Part shown: in pieces, positions 40,201-55,200 of the stretch
Layout of the letters: every line of letters starts with the position of its first letter
Numbering within the stretch: position 1 is the first letter of the stretch
NCBI GenBank assembly: GCA_013398955.1
Contig: VWPU01006254.1
Location: 1 to 64,000, forward strand
From: Callaeas wilsoni
Taxonomy: Eukaryota > Chordata > Aves > Passeriformes > Callaeidae
Direction: 5' to 3'
Length of the DNA stretch: 64,000 bases
Notes under the pieces: model-generated
Seen by the model: the letters and a program-made list of their open reading frames with translations, nothing else
What the model was told of the DNA's origin: nothing
The model's database searches: none
Made by a program: the position numbers and the translations under genes

Positions 40201-43200
40201 TAAAAAAGCACCCATTCATCTAATTAGTTCCTCAGACAAGCCTGGCTTAGACCTTCTGAAGGTGGAATATGTCAAGGTATACACAAAGCTCTTTAAAATT
40301 ATTTTTGAAGGATTTCTCCCTGTTCTTAATATGGAGTCTGTATATAGTCCTAAACCTACTATTCAGAGCTAGTTGGATTGTTGTGTATCTTTTGAAGAGG
40401 ACAGTGACTGGTTGGAATTAATATTAACCTTCATGCAAATCATTATTTTCAGGCTGACAGAAATGGGCCACAGTTTCAGACAATTTTTAACAACACTGAA
40501 CAGATGATTCAAGTGAGTATTTGCAGATTTTATTGCTTATTTTCTTTTGGTTTGCTTGCTCAGAACAGATGAATTAATAAAAGTTTTCCTTTCCTGTTTT
40601 CCTGCCTTCCAGCAGGAGATTTCAGGAGTTAAAACATCCTTGAAAATTTTTATACCACTTAAGAGCAGAATGGTTGTCTGTTGAACTATTGAAAAAGTGT
40701 CTGTCTAGCTCATGTGGATGAAATTCAAACTACTGTAAGAATGCACCTTCTCATGCATCAGGGATCATGACATTCAGGGGCCCAGTATGGGAAACTGTAG
40801 TGGAGTCACAGAGTCGTTCCCTTTCATGGCAAATAATCTGTATTATGAGTGCCACGTATTCGGCACTCTGTTGGCTATCTTTTATAAGAAGTCTAAATCC
40901 ATCAAGTCTGAGTGTGGATTTTTTTTTTTACTAATGGTGTATTTTTGGGTTTGATTTTAGTCTAAGGAAAAAGAGTGACTTGAGGCATTCTCAAAATAAA
41001 GTACAAAGGATGGTGTTTTCTGTGATAGGTACTTTCTCCTCTTTATACCTTCATGGTAGTATTTTGCCTGCCTTATTTTAGTGTGAAGACTGAAATATTT
41101 CACTTGCTGCTTAGTAGTTTTAGCGTGTCTATAGATTTCATTTGAGAGCTTTAGTAACTGAAATTTTTTTGCCAAAAAAAAGTTCCTGGAGCTGCAGCAG
41201 GAGATGAGAGTTCTAATACTCCAGTTCTGCTAAGTTAACTGTCTTCACATTATGGGGCAGTGCTAATGTTAAGAGAACTCAATTTTCTGTACATCATTTC
41301 GAGTTGCTGTTGCCTTGCAGCTCTTCAATGGGACTTCTGTGCCTGGAAGAATTGCATTTCGGCTCTATTTCCAGTTTCAAGCCCATTCAAGTGGACAGCA
41401 TTTATTAAACTACACAGCAGACACTTATTTACGTTTTGGACTCCTTAGTGGATTTATTGAGGAATACCCATATTCTAAAGATCTACATGTCAGCCACCTG
41501 CCATTCACCCATTCTGGCAGTACCATTATTGCAGGGTTATTCAAGCCCAAGACTGTGTTTGACAAAATTAATTTTGTATCACTGTTTTTCCGTTGAGGAG
41601 GTTATAGGTTAGCAGTTACAGCTGTAATAGCTGGGTTGTTGCTAGGTTTCCTTATTTTCTAAGCTTATCCCATTTCTGCTTTACGGAAGCTATTTCCTTT
41701 ATGATCTGTTGCTGGTCACACATGCAGCTTTTCTGTTTCTAAGGAACGGTTCTCTTGCACTGGGTGCTTTTGCACCTCAGTTCAACTCTTACACTTCTAA
41801 GTTACTGTTTGATCATATGGAGTCTCATGTTTTCAACAGGTAACTTTTTCATCATTGAATCTCCTGTTGCATACAGAGGCCCTTATGTCTGCTGTCAGCT
41901 TTCTAACAGCTGTTAGTCCATCAGGCAGTGAAAGAAGTGGAGATACATCATCCAGAGAAGAAAAGCAAGAAGATGTGTCTAGATTGAAGAAAGGTACAGT
42001 TGTGATTGTCTAAATGATGGTTCTAGAGGGATATGTTGCATTCTGGCAAAGCAAATCTGGACAAACACAATTAGCTTTGTAGAAATAAGGATGAAAGTGA
42101 AAATATGACTCATAGTTACCTTGAAAATCCCACCTTCTCTTATTTCTAGTGTCTAAATCTTCCAAGGATAAGGATGTGTTTGACTTCAAGCTTTTTGCCA
42201 AGCTGGATGCCTTCTATTTAAATATTTGTGATGAAAAAAAGAACATTGCAGAGATCAAGATACAAGGTATTAATTACTTCTTTATTAGAAGTAATTGCTC
42301 TGGTACGTTAGTGTCAAAGCAATTGTTAATAATTGGACTAAAAAATAAGGTGTAAATATGCAGCATCTGTTTTTCTTTATTCATTTTTTATTGTTGTCTG
42401 TGCAAAAATGGCTTGTAGTCTTGTTTTCCAAGTCAACTTTCAAGTCTGTCATAATGTTTTGGCTGCCAGCTAGAAAGATGTGCTATGTTATTACTCAGAT
42501 AATTAGGTTCATCCTTTGAAGGAGTTTGGTTATGGGTGGCTTTTCATATTGTACTAAGTGTTGGATATTTTTATGGCGTACCATAAAATTATTTAGGATA
42601 AAAAAACCCTTAAAAATGTTTTCTTTAGTTTTTAACTCTAGGGTTTGTTTGGGTTCTTGTTTTGGTTTTGTTTTCTTGATTGGTTTTACCCCTTGTAAGG
42701 GCTATCAATAATTCAGTATAGTAGCATCTTTTCTGATAGAAAATCTCAATGCACTCACACAATAGCTTGCTTATTGAGAAGTAGATTATTGTTTGAGTAT
42801 TTGTCTATGAGTAGTAGCTCAGTTATTTCCAGAGATGGTTGATATTGAGACAGTATCTGTATTAGAAGTATTTCTATTTTGTTCTGGTTGAAGCTGTAGT
42901 ACAGTCATTCTTAAAGCTTAGTAACTCTTCTTCACTTCCTCTGCTGGTGTCCCGACCCTGAAAATAACTGTCACTTCTGCTGTGCAAGACTCTGTTTCTA
43001 TTTTTGTACTTTGCAGGTCTTGACTCATCTCTTTGCCTTCAGCCAAGTCACACTGTATTCTTTGCCCGACTTAAAGACATAGTTGTCACAGATGTTGATT
43101 CAAGGACCCTTCATAAAAAAGTACTCAACTACAAGATTTTAACTTTTACTTGATTCTTGGTTAGTTTGATGTGTATAAAAGTGAAATGTAATACATATTC

Positions 43201-46200
43201 CATTCTTCTTAAAGTATTTGATTTGTCATGAATAAGTATTTTCAAATAAGATACATCATAAAGAATAATTTTCATATTACAAGAATGGATGTCTGAAAGG
43301 ATTAGAAAAACTAGTAATCTAACTTGTAATCTGATACAGTGATAGTATCTTTAGTTCATTGTGTTAAGTACCTTTGTAGAAGCTGCTGATTGCTGGTGAG
43401 TGCTGTTTCTCTCTTTCTAGGCTGTATCTATAGTGGGAGATGAAGTTTTCAGTTTCAATCTGACATTAAATCCTCACGCTACTGAGGGAGAAGCCTACAC
43501 TGACATGTCAAAAGTGGATGGTACTGTATGTTTGAAAGTGGGCTGCATCCAGCTGGTGTACCTTCATGAATTTCTCCTCTCTCTCCTGGCAAGTCTTATT
43601 TCCCTTTGTCTGTTTCTGCAGCATTCTCAGATTAGTCTTCCAGGCTGTGCCCTCGGTACAAGTGTCAGGCTTCAGTTTCTGAAAAAGAAGGGATGGGCTT
43701 AATTTTTCCTGTGTACTATTAAAAAACTTTGGTAATTAACTGGTTTAAATTTCAGTTGGGTTACTCCCGCCCTCAGCTTTGGAAACAGAGAAAAATTTGG
43801 CTCTGTTGAGGTAGTTTGGGGGTTTTATGTTTGCTGCCCTTTCCAACCTAGCAAAATTCTGAGTTCATTGCAAACATATCAGAGCTAACACTAGAGGCAA
43901 ATCTTTCTGCAAGGTAGGTGTCATGATGCCTTCAAATGAACCAGTGTAAATATCAGTGTGTTTGAGTACCCTAATGATAGCTTTTTCAATAAAGCACCAG
44001 TGGGCTTTCTCTCATTCAATAGGTTCTTTAATAGGAATTCAATAATATTCAATGAGGGCAAGAGGGGCTTTCAAACTTGTGTCCCTAAAAACTAGTGAGC
44101 TAAGGAGTCTTGTAGCTAAGGAAAGAAGAAAAAAATAGAGATGGATTTAAAATAAGTGGATTGTACTGCTTAGTACTTCTTTGACCATCTAATAGAGGTC
44201 ATGACAGAAGGACTCAGTTGTCTTTCCCTATGGAAAACTCAACAGAGTAGGCAGCATAATTGGTGGATGATGATGTAAAACGAGAAAGTAACCTAGAGTA
44301 AAAACTGTTTACAGACATTTCTCCTTTTTCTTCAACTGCTTTTCTAGACCTTCTTAAACAACTTCCAGACAGCCAAGGAGACACTGAGTGCTGCTACAGT
44401 CCAGGCTGCAGAAAAGGCTGCTACCAGTGTGAAAGACCTGGCCCAAAGGAGTTTTCGACTTGCAATGGACATTCACTTGAAAGCACCGGTTATAGTTATC
44501 CCCCAGTCCTCCATTTCTCCCAATGCAATAGTAATAGATCTTGGCTTCATTAAGATTCAGAACCAGTTTGTCTTGGTGTCCTCAGAAGGTAGTTCACTCC
44601 CTCCAGTCATTGACAAAATGGATGTGCAGCTGACAAAGCTGAAACTATCGAGGTACAGTGATTAATACTCTGTAGAACATTAATGTTCTTTCCTAGAAAC
44701 CATGGTTGGTGCTAGTGTCAAACATTTAGTATTAAAATGCTAGCCTGTTCTCTTAGACCGATTAGATCAGTTATAAAATCAGAAACTGTTCTGCTTAGGA
44801 AAGTGTTTGGTACTACATTTGAGATTTTAAGATTTTTGAAAATCTAACATGTGACTTCCAACTTCCCAACTATTTTCTTTTTCTTCCTCCCTATGTTTCA
44901 AGGACCACTGTGGAGACAGATTTGTCACATCCAGATATTCAGATACTTCACCCTATTAATTTAAGCCTGTCTGTGAAACGAAATCTTTCTGCAGCTTGGT
45001 TTCACAAGTTACCAGTGTTGGAGGTCACGGGGTATCTGGATACAATGAATGTAAGTCTTCTGAGAAGGTGGTGATAATACTTACTGTGAGAGCAACCTTT
45101 AATGTTATTTCTAGACACAAAGAGGCAACAAGCTGCAAATTTTTAGTAGGTGTGGAGTGGATTTCAGCAATGTAACAAGATTTAACCCCACCTAGATGAA
45201 TGTAGTGGTTTGAAAGGTTTACATAAATGGTTTTGTGACCAGTTCTCTGAGCAAGAATTCTTTAAAGTGTTTTGGTTTTTTTTCTCTAAAAGTGGAATCT
45301 TCTTGAGAGGAGTTTAAATTAATGCAAATATTTGCTTTAGTAACTCCAACTTCCTACCTTCCCATCACCCTTGAGTGGGATACTTGTTTTTTGTGACATT
45401 TTATGTACAGTAAAAGTACCAGAGACATCTTGGGTGAAACTGAAATTAAAATATCATGAAGGGGCATGTCATTGACAGGAATGTATTAAAAACATAGGTA
45501 CATTAAATGCTGCAATGTATATTGATACAGCACTGGAGGTCAAAATCTTTAATCTCCTCAGACTTTTACAGTAAGTGATTGAAAGAATTTTATTTTCTTA
45601 TTGAAGGGATGATTCTGTTGACAAAATAGCCATAAATAGGTGCTCTTCTTGCCAGGAAACATTGTTCTGCTTTGTTAGGTGATAAGTTCAAGAAACAATG
45701 TGTTTTTCCTGAGAATTGTGATCTGCAACTTTTTAGGTTGTGTTAAGTCAAGAGGATTTGAATGTCTTTCTCAAAGTGTTGACGGAAAACCTGGGTGAAA
45801 CAGAAGAAAATCAAACGGATGCAAAATCAGTACTGCAAAAGGAAGGTCAGGGATGGAATTTGTCATGAATACTAAGTGTGTTTGCTTTCAGGAATAAGGA
45901 AAAGCATTTATTATCTAGAAAGCAAGTTTAGATCTGAGAGTATGGTGATAAACTGAGTGTAGGTGATAAACTCTTCTTTGTAATTTTGCAAGGACAGTGT
46001 TCATACTTTGATACTTCAAAAAACTGGGAACATTACAAGACAAAATTTGGTAATTGTGTCAGCTAAGTTGTCAAGGAACTAGCAAGGTGCTGAGATGTCA
46101 GAGTCATCTTGTCACCAGAACATGTTTCTATTTCCTTTTCATGCTCTGAAGTTAAAGGCTCTGCTTATGGAAATGTTGCTAACTTATCTTAGGTGAACGT

Positions 46201-49200
46201 AATCCATCTAAATCAATAAAATAATTGGATGTGTTTATTGAGCTAAACAAATGGTGGCAATTTCAAAAGTTAAGCAATATATTGAATGTTCCAGGTAAAA
46301 TGAAAGAACTGGAGAGATTGGTTTTGATACAGGATAAGAGTGTTCCAGAAGGAATGCTGTCTGAAAAGAGAAAAATAACATTAAATGAAGATGTAATCAA
46401 TATGCTACTTAATTTTGAAATCAAAGAGGTATGTATCTATCTGTACAACTTACTCTATCTGAACACAGTACTTGTCTGTTTCTTAGAAGTAGTGGGCTAT
46501 AATGTCCATTTTAAGAGTTTGACTTGGCAACAAAAAGAAAACAAACAAGAGAAACAGAGCAGGAGCCAGGGGAAATCTTTAGCAAATTGGTCTTATAGGG
46601 TCTGTTTATAAAAATGCAAAATGTCTAGATTAATATTATATTTCACATTTAGCTGAGGAGATAACGCCTGCTTATAACTGCCTACCATGTCTGAACAGCT
46701 TCACTGAAATATTGAACTTATTTCCCTTTCCATATTCAAGGTTGCAATAACCTTGATGAAGCAGGTTCAGAAGGAGAGATATCCATTACATATTCTAACT
46801 GTGCTACAGCTTGGAATCAAAACCAAAATTAGAAATCATGAATTGGCTGCAGCAGCATATCTGAAAAAAATTACAATGAGATGCACTGAAATAAATGGTA
46901 AGTCTTCTGGAGAACTGGTAGAATCAGTAGAGTGTATGCAATTGGATTTATAGCCAGAGGATAACATGTCCTAAACCAATAATGAGAGAGGCTGGAAAGG
47001 GTAATTTATCTAGAATGAATCTGTTTTACCTGATACCAAGTTCTACTGCCATTGCTAGAGTTAATATATTTGAGTGAGTTGCGTGCTTTGAGCAGGAATG
47101 GTGTTCCTGAGAAGTATTCCAACTGTTCAGTGTGTTTTGATGAGCTTCTGATTCTGTGCTTTATGACCAGTTCTGGCAGCACTGGAAATGCAATTGCTTC
47201 CTTGGTTGGTCAGATAACAATTCAAACTGACAGTGAATTGATAACTGAAATAGCCATTTATCCAAGGTAGAAAAGTAAGGTTTTGAGTGTGAAAACCTGA
47301 AAGTAGAAATGCAAAAAACTTTCAATTTTGAATCTTGTTTCGGGAGCAAGATAAGTTAATTTTTACGTTTAATTTACAATAAAGTGAATGTAGCATTTTG
47401 CAAGGTAATGCTTTGTGTGCATCTTCTCAGTGAAAATAGCTGTTTACTTTCACTCTTTCAGCAAGAATAGTATCTAATTAGTATGTAATAGTGAATTAGC
47501 ATGGAGACGTTGCATAGGTGGAGTAAAGCTTGTGAGTGGAAACACTTTACATTTTTATTTCTTTGTTTTCAGACTCGAAAGGAGATCCTCTTTGCATTCT
47601 TGATTCCTCAAGTGAGACAGATGAACATCTTTTGAAAATGGAATATATTAAGGTTTCAATACATTTTCTGTAAGATTACATGGGGAGTAAAGTAAGGCTT
47701 CCATACTTAGCCTGTAGATTTGTATCTAAAACTTACCCAGGCCTTCTCCCAAATACCTGTTTTTCAATTTAGCACTTCATTTAATTCTCCACTTCTTCCA
47801 TATAGTGCTTGTTTCATAAGTCAATGCTATTACTGAAATCACTGGCAAGACAAGTATTTGTTTGTGTTCTGTGTGTACAGCACAAATGAGTACCTTTGTG
47901 AAACTTAACAGGTGAGATTGTCTTTACCTGTGTAAGTGAAGAGTGACTCTACAGGTGATAAAACTCGTATCTGAAGAGTGATATGTTGGTAGCTTAAAAA
48001 AGGCCTTCAAAAATTGCATGAATACTTGGGAATCTGATAGGTTGTAGAACCAGTGGGCTCCTCAATACTCTTATCTGGAATGGCATCATTTACATAGTGA
48101 AAAATAAATTAATTTGTACTGGCAAAGTACTAAGCATAAATGGATCCAGTTTAAGTAGATTCTAGATGAGAAAAAGTTTTGTAACTAGCCAGTTGAATTT
48201 TCATGTAATATGTGCTATGAAATGTCTCTAATCAGAGCATTGTGAGTACCCCATTCTGCTTGTCTTGCTTGTGCTTTATTTGAAGAATTTGTTTGTTCAG
48301 ACTTCATCACTTTCCTTTGTTTTCTTTTGCAATTGGAATAATCCTTGTGTGTGGGCTAAATTAAAATAATTCAGTTAATAAAATTATTCATAATTATTAT
48401 TACTTATTGTCTAATTCAATAGAGACTGACCATGTCCGTTTTCTTTTTTTTTCCTTTAGGCTGATCCTGATGGACCAGACTTTGTTACTACTTACCAAAG
48501 CACCAAGCAAAACATCAATGTAAGTACTGGATGTATTAAATTTGTTTTTCAAGCTTTTCAAATCATAGCAGCTGCGTTAGTTGCTCCCTTTTTTTCCTTC
48601 TCATTGAAGAGAAAAAAAAGGGAACAGAACCAATCAAAAAACCAAACCACTGACTCTCATCATTAAAACCTACTGCTTTATATTTAACTACTTCAAAAAC
48701 AAATCCAGGTAGAAAAAAAGGATTTTTTAAATGGAAGTATTTATTGTATTAATTTTTTTAAATGAAAAACTATGCATTTTTTGCTAGTTAGAAAAATGTC
48801 CTTATGAATTTTAACTGAGGCCCTTAGTGTGTGCTTTGTTTCTGGAGCGATACACTTAGCAGAGAGAGAAACCATGTCCTTGTGTTTCTGAGCTTGTAAC
48901 AGTGAAATTGAGATGTGAGTTGAAACATGCAAGTAGCATTCTTAGGGGTCTTGAGTGTAGTTAGTCCTCTTACTTCTCCTGAAAGCAACTATTAATGGGT
49001 AATTTTTCATGGCTTCAGTGACTTCTGAAATAAGCATGTCATTTTGCTTTTAAAATGTTTCCTTCAAAATAGTAGTGGTGGGTCAAGCTGCTTCTTGATG
49101 GCCTTAATGTGGAATAAGTGACTGATGCTGAGTTTCACTAAGTAATACTGGCAGGAGTAATTGCTGTTCACATACTCCCTGTTCTGATTGCAAATTTTGA

Positions 49201-52200
49201 ATCTTAGTGGGTTTTTTTGTTGCTGTTGTACCATATCTACTAAAATATCTTCGTATGTGGTTCTGAAGTTGTCAACCAAAGTGCTGAGTAGTCCACAATG
49301 AAATGCAGCAGAACTAAGGAGAGTGTCCTGAAAAGGCATAACCACATGAGGCATCAATTTTTAGATTGGCACAGTTCCTCTGTAGCTCTTCTAAGCTTCC
49401 CTTTCATAGCTCCCTTATCTGTTCTGGAGCTTGTGTGGTGTGAAGTTGAAGAGGATGGAGATAGAAGAGTCAAATACTTCTGAAATTAAACAAGAGGCTT
49501 TTTTCCTTGATTCTGTGACAGCAACTCTTGAGTTGTTAGGGTACAAACTGCTAGTAAATACCAATATTACTTTGTCTCCTTGCCTTCGTTTTAGGTCATC
49601 TTTTCATGTTTGGATGTAGTACTTCACACAGAGGCTTTGCTTTCCATCATGAGTTTTCTCACCTTCAGTGTTCCATCAGGTGGTCTTCCCAGTACTGATA
49701 AATCATCAGCCCACAAGCCTCAAATGAAAGAACAAGAAAAAGAAAGTACTCTTAGACCAGGTAATGTCATATTAGAAAGACTGTAGTTTTGTTGCTTAAC
49801 AGCATCTCACCTTCAGTTTCAAAGGATATTATTTCAGATGACAGCATTGCAGTCTATTTGGTGGAAAACAAAGCATGCATAACTGCATATGGGGTGAAAA
49901 TAATCTTATTTTTAAAAAAGCAGCAGATATTTTTTGTGTTGCTTAATTTTACAAATTCTCCTTACTCAATATAACTTTTCCCTGGGTGGTGGTCTGATTT
50001 TTATAATGAAAGTTGAATAAATGATGTTGCAGTGTGCAGCCTTTCCAAAGGTTTCGAGTGACAACCATGTAGCTTTCCAATCTGAAGGCTCTAAAGAGTG
50101 CTTACATTGCTGAAAATAAATACTCCTCTTGGGAAGCAAAGAGAAGTTCTGAACTGAAGGGATGGTGTGTTTATTTTAATTACGAGTCTTTGCAACCTCA
50201 AAAGAGTAAGAGTTTTTGTGTGGAAGCTCCTGAATATTTTGTCAGGACCTGTGTTGTTGATTCTTGTGCTTGTAGTGTTGTTTGTGAAATTCAAGGTTTG
50301 CTAATCCTAAAACTATTGGGGTTGAGTCCAGTGGCTGTTACATTTTGTGTTTGTGCAGTGTTGCTGCAGCTAGTATGCCTAAATTGGCTTTGCTACTTGA
50401 CACAGAGAGGAGCATTTCTCATGTGAGATAGTGTTTCAAATAATGTATTATATACTGTATTCAGCAACTGATGCATGAAACCCGGGTATTAATGAGGAGA
50501 AAAGACACCGTCTTGATGGCTTTTTGCCTGTGTTGGTTGGTGACAGTTTGTGAGCCTGAAGGAAACTATTAATAAATTACTTTTTTCACATTTTGACTAA
50601 GGATTATCATATCTTTTAGGGAATGACTGCAGGTTGCTTTTGAATAGTTCATATATGTACAAAACTACTAATCTAATGTTTGTTTTAAACAGTGGGCTTG
50701 TAATACTTGAACTCCTCGTGTGTTTCTTTGTGTTTCCTATCCAGTGTCTGGTGATGCAGCCCATGATGATGTCTGTGAATTAAAACTCACTGCAAAGCTA
50801 AATGCATTCAGTATTACAGTGTGTGATCAGACCTGCAGAATTGCAGACATTAGAATAGAAGGTAAGGTGTTTTTTATTTAAATATTAGATGAAGCTGGCT
50901 GTAGCCAGAAATAGGCTATTTCCCTCCATTCGCTTCTAAAGTGAGTGAGTGCACTGCAGATGTCTCTAACATGTGTTTAAATATATTTTGATTGTATGAA
51001 ATGATCTTCAAGGAAAAAAAATGTTTTAGTCAGTAAAAGAAAATTTCTAAGTGTAGTAAAATTAAAAGAAGTGAAGACACTATGTTATAGATAACACAAA
51101 CTTCCATTTTTTAATAGCTAGATCCTAGATAGTGTTGGGGAATTTTCTCTAGTCATAGAATCAAGTTATGTTGGCAACTTTGTCGTGTGCAGTAAGGCCC
51201 TGACTTCTATCTCAGACTTAGCATTCATTGTTACATAGCAGAAGGCTGGATTCTAAGCTGTTACTATTCTTTATAATCAGTAGTAAATAATTCAGAGGGT
51301 TTGTTTATTTGTTTTTTAGCAGAAGTGTTTACTTAGAAGTTTGTTGAAGTGCATTTATTACCTTCTTTCTTTTGTTCCATTCAGGAATGGATGCATCTGT
51401 AGCTAAGAAGCCTAAAAAGATTAAAGTGTTCTCCAGGCTCGAGGACATTGTAATTACAAATGTTGATCCGAAAACAATCCATAAAAAGGTGATGTGTTGA
51501 GCAGATTGTAAACAGCTGAAGAGACCCAGTTCTTCAAGTTATTTAGTGACAGCACTGTAGTTTAATTTCTTGTGTTATAGAATGCAAAGTACGACATAAT
51601 ACTAAGCAAAATTTATTGGTTAATTTCCTTTACCTCAGACAAGCAAAGCATTCTTCCATTTAATATTTAGTTCTTTTTAATTGTTTGCACTGGTATGTTT
51701 AATTCTGAGTAGCCGGGGTTAAATATAAAATGGGCTATAGATAAGCAAGTGAGAAGGGGCATATACTATAAAATAGGTGATTTTGTTTCCTTTTGTGCCA
51801 ACCATGTGTCCAAATACTGCTGAAAAGTTGCCGTTGATCTTGTTGGGGAAATATTTTTTGTTTCAGAAATACCTGGGAGTATTAACTATGTGCACTTAAT
51901 CTTCTAGGCTGTCTCCATAATGGGAGATGAAGTGTTTAGATTTCACATGTCACTTTATCCAGATGCCACTGCAGGGGAAGCCTATGCTGATATGTCAAGG
52001 GTGGATGGTAAAATGTCTCTCAAAGTGGGCTGCATCCAAATAATTTACCTACATAAGTTCTTTATGTCTCTCTTGGTAAGGCATTAGTTTAAGTTTTTTT
52101 CTTGACATTAAGAGTTTTTTAATGAGATAAAATGCAATCAGCTCTTTTTGACCTGTACCTGGTGGTGAGCTGATTTGCAAGGACATAGAAGTATTTTGCT

Positions 52201-55200
52201 GAAGAGTTATCACTTAAGTTGCACTGCTTTACAGAAGATTGCCAAGGAGAATGATGACAAAAGAAGTAATGAATGGAGCTGATAGCTTTAATAATATCTT
52301 AAAAATTAAACAGTTTAGCAATGTGTAAGCTTATTCATTTTAACCTTTTTCTCTTTTGAAACGAGTGTGGTTGAATTAGGAATTTCATATTTAATTTCCT
52401 ATTTTATTATAACACAGGTGTTAATTTTTCTTAAATTTACATTTTGGCTGGGATTTGCCTTTTTTTGAAAGGCTTATTTGTTTTCATGGAGCTCTTACTT
52501 TTTTTCTATAAATAGGACTTCCTAAACAATTTCCAAGCAGCACAAGAAACCCTGACTGCAGTCACTGTCCAGGCAGCAGAAATGGCTGCTTCCAGCATGA
52601 AGGACTTTGCTAAAAAGAGCTTCCGCCTCCTAATGGATGTCAGCTTGAAAGCTCCAGTCATAGTTGTCCCTGAATCTTCAGCTTCATGTAATGCTTTGGT
52701 AGCTGATCTTGGCTTAATCAGAGTTCAGAATGAATTCAAGCTGGTGTCTGCAGATGAATCTCCTCTTCCTCCAGTCATTGACAACATGGATGTGCAGCTG
52801 ACTAACTTGAAATTATCAAGGTAAACATGGAGCTTTTTCCTGAGTTGAAGTGTCTTTGTATAGAAAAGTGTGTCCGTGTTCTATATGCAGCATTTTCTGT
52901 TATTTAAACGTGATAGGCAATGAGAACATATTAAAACCAAGCAAAAAACCTTTCCAAGCTAAGTTTAGTAGTGCTTTTAGATTGAGATACAGGTCTACAA
53001 TCTTTAAACCTTCTTGGAAAGAAAGGAATAATAGCACAGTAACTTGAGTTCATCTGGAGTGCATACATGGGTCTAAGTGCATATGAGTTTATTCTTAAAT
53101 TAATTATGCCTGTAATTCTGCTAGATTAATATGATATTATTTGGTATTCTCCAACTAGTAAACATTTTTCCTCTGTTACTTCCACTGTCTTTTTTTAGGT
53201 GCATTATATCCACAGATTCACAACCAGATTCTGAAATCCTGCATCCTGTGAGTTTGACTTTACTGGTCCAGAGAAATTTAGCAGCAGCATGGTATCATAA
53301 AAGCCCAACAATTGGTATCAAAGGAGACTTAAAACCAATGCAGGTAATATCATGACTAATAAGAGCTATATCAAAAGTCACATGGATTCTCAGAATAGTC
53401 CTCAGCTTAGTTAAGGAGCCTGTAAACTCATTTCAGTTTGTGTCCTTCACAGCATGTTGAAAGACTTCCGGCTTGATCATCCAGTTTATAGATTTGTTAG
53501 AATTTTGATATTTTATAATGAATAGTTTCGGTGTAGCTGCATGCAAATGGAATAAAACCTGGTTTTATTTTTCTGGAGGTCCGTTGGAGCTATCCATTGA
53601 CTCAACAGTCAGTAAAATCGTTGAGGTTATCTGTTGAGTTACCATTTAAAAACAAGATTAAGCAATTTGAATTGTTAAATCTGTAGCATTCAAGTTATTT
53701 GAATGTTTAGTAGATGTATTAGAAATGAACAGGGTTATCTCTAATACACAACAATTTAAAATTATCTTTGCAGAGAGAGGGCTCTACTTTTTCTTTTCCT
53801 GCATTAACCATATGGATTTAAATGGGTAAAAGCAAACTGGGGCACCTTTTCCTTGTTCCTGAGCCCTTTTACTTGTTCATTCCTGTACGTGTGCTGTGGC
53901 CAAATGTCACACTGGTGAAGCACTGAGAAGTAAGAGATTTGAAGGAGTAACAGCAAAACTAACCAAATGTAGAAAAGATATTCTTATAGTGTGTACTATG
54001 GGCTAAGTGGCTGCATCTTGTCACTTAGTACTGCTTGCTTTTTTGTGATTCTGTAATTTTATAATTGGATACATATTCGTTAAATCTTTGAAGGCCTACT
54101 GAATGGCTGTTGATTTAGTGTATACAGTGCAAATCTTGGCTTTAATGTTTTCTAGTCATGTTTTTGGATTACTGAATTGTTGAGAAGTGCTTATGTTTAT
54201 CAATTACTTGTATTTTTCATAGGCAAAGATCCTTTACAAGTCTAGAAAGTATTTATCATGTGGACTGTTATTTCTTGTTGTAACTTCGGTTCATACCAAG
54301 TAAAAAATTATAGGAAAAATGGGCAAATCATTTAGATAGTTTTGGACAGGATAATTTTGACTATCCAGTTTGTTTCTGCTGGAAGCAGCACATTTTCTCC
54401 TCAATGTTTGCATACTGTGTTGGAGGAAATGCTGTCACCGGAAACAAACTTGCGGCTTTCTCACTTTACAGATTGCACTCAGTGAAGATGATCTAACTGT
54501 TATCATGAAAATTTTACTTGAAAACATTGGAGGGGCTTCTTCCCAGCCAAATACTATGCAAGAGAATATTGAGGATATGCAGATACCTAAAAAAGGGAAA
54601 GCTCCACATGAATCTGGTGGCTCTAAGGGTATGTTCAATTCAGAGGCTGAATTTGTGTAGGCAGAGGGCTGTTTGCAAATTCAAATGTCATATTTTTCTG
54701 AAGCACTGTAAATTATTTTAATTGTTACATATATATTGTATACATGAAAAGTTATAAATTAGAATGTATGCACTTGCATGGAGTGTGAGCTCCTGATGGT
54801 CAGAAGTTTTTGTGGTGTGTTTTTTGTGATTAATTTCTCATTGGATGGTATTCTTCAGTTTATATCAATCACTTTTCTAACTGCATGTGGTTAAAAAAGA
54901 AAAAAACCGAATCATCTACCCCAGAATGTTAATGCACAATTATAACAATCAAGATATTAGTATTCAAATAGGGTGTCAATGTAAACCATGCATGTCTCTG
55001 GATGAAATATTGTTAACACTTTGCCAAAATCTATTTTTTCCCCAAACCTAACATTCTCAATGTCAAAAAATTGCTGTTTAAGTAATAGTTGAATTGCTCT
55101 ATTGTGAATAGAAACTGGAAGGAAGAGTAGTGCAGACTCCTGGAGCAGGCTTGGTACTTTGTGTTCTTCATTAAAGTGAATAAAGAACTTCAGTAAACTG

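Larger units (their letters stand above)
45051..54471 (+). other. VPS13C introns 36 to 47
   Basis: Introns of 0.3-1.2 kb, AT-rich, with no recognisable gene or mobile element between the listed exons. Paralogous introns of the two duplicated copies show no similarity I can see by eye, so the duplication is old. Confidence 0.65.

Noticed and set aside
40847..40868. Inverted repeat GAGTGCC / GGCACTC in intron 30
   Set aside because: A seven-base stem is expected by chance many times in 64 kb.
51152..51180. CATAGAATCAAG-type sequence resembling a CR1 tail in intron 43
   Set aside because: Only about a dozen bases match and no CR1 body follows.
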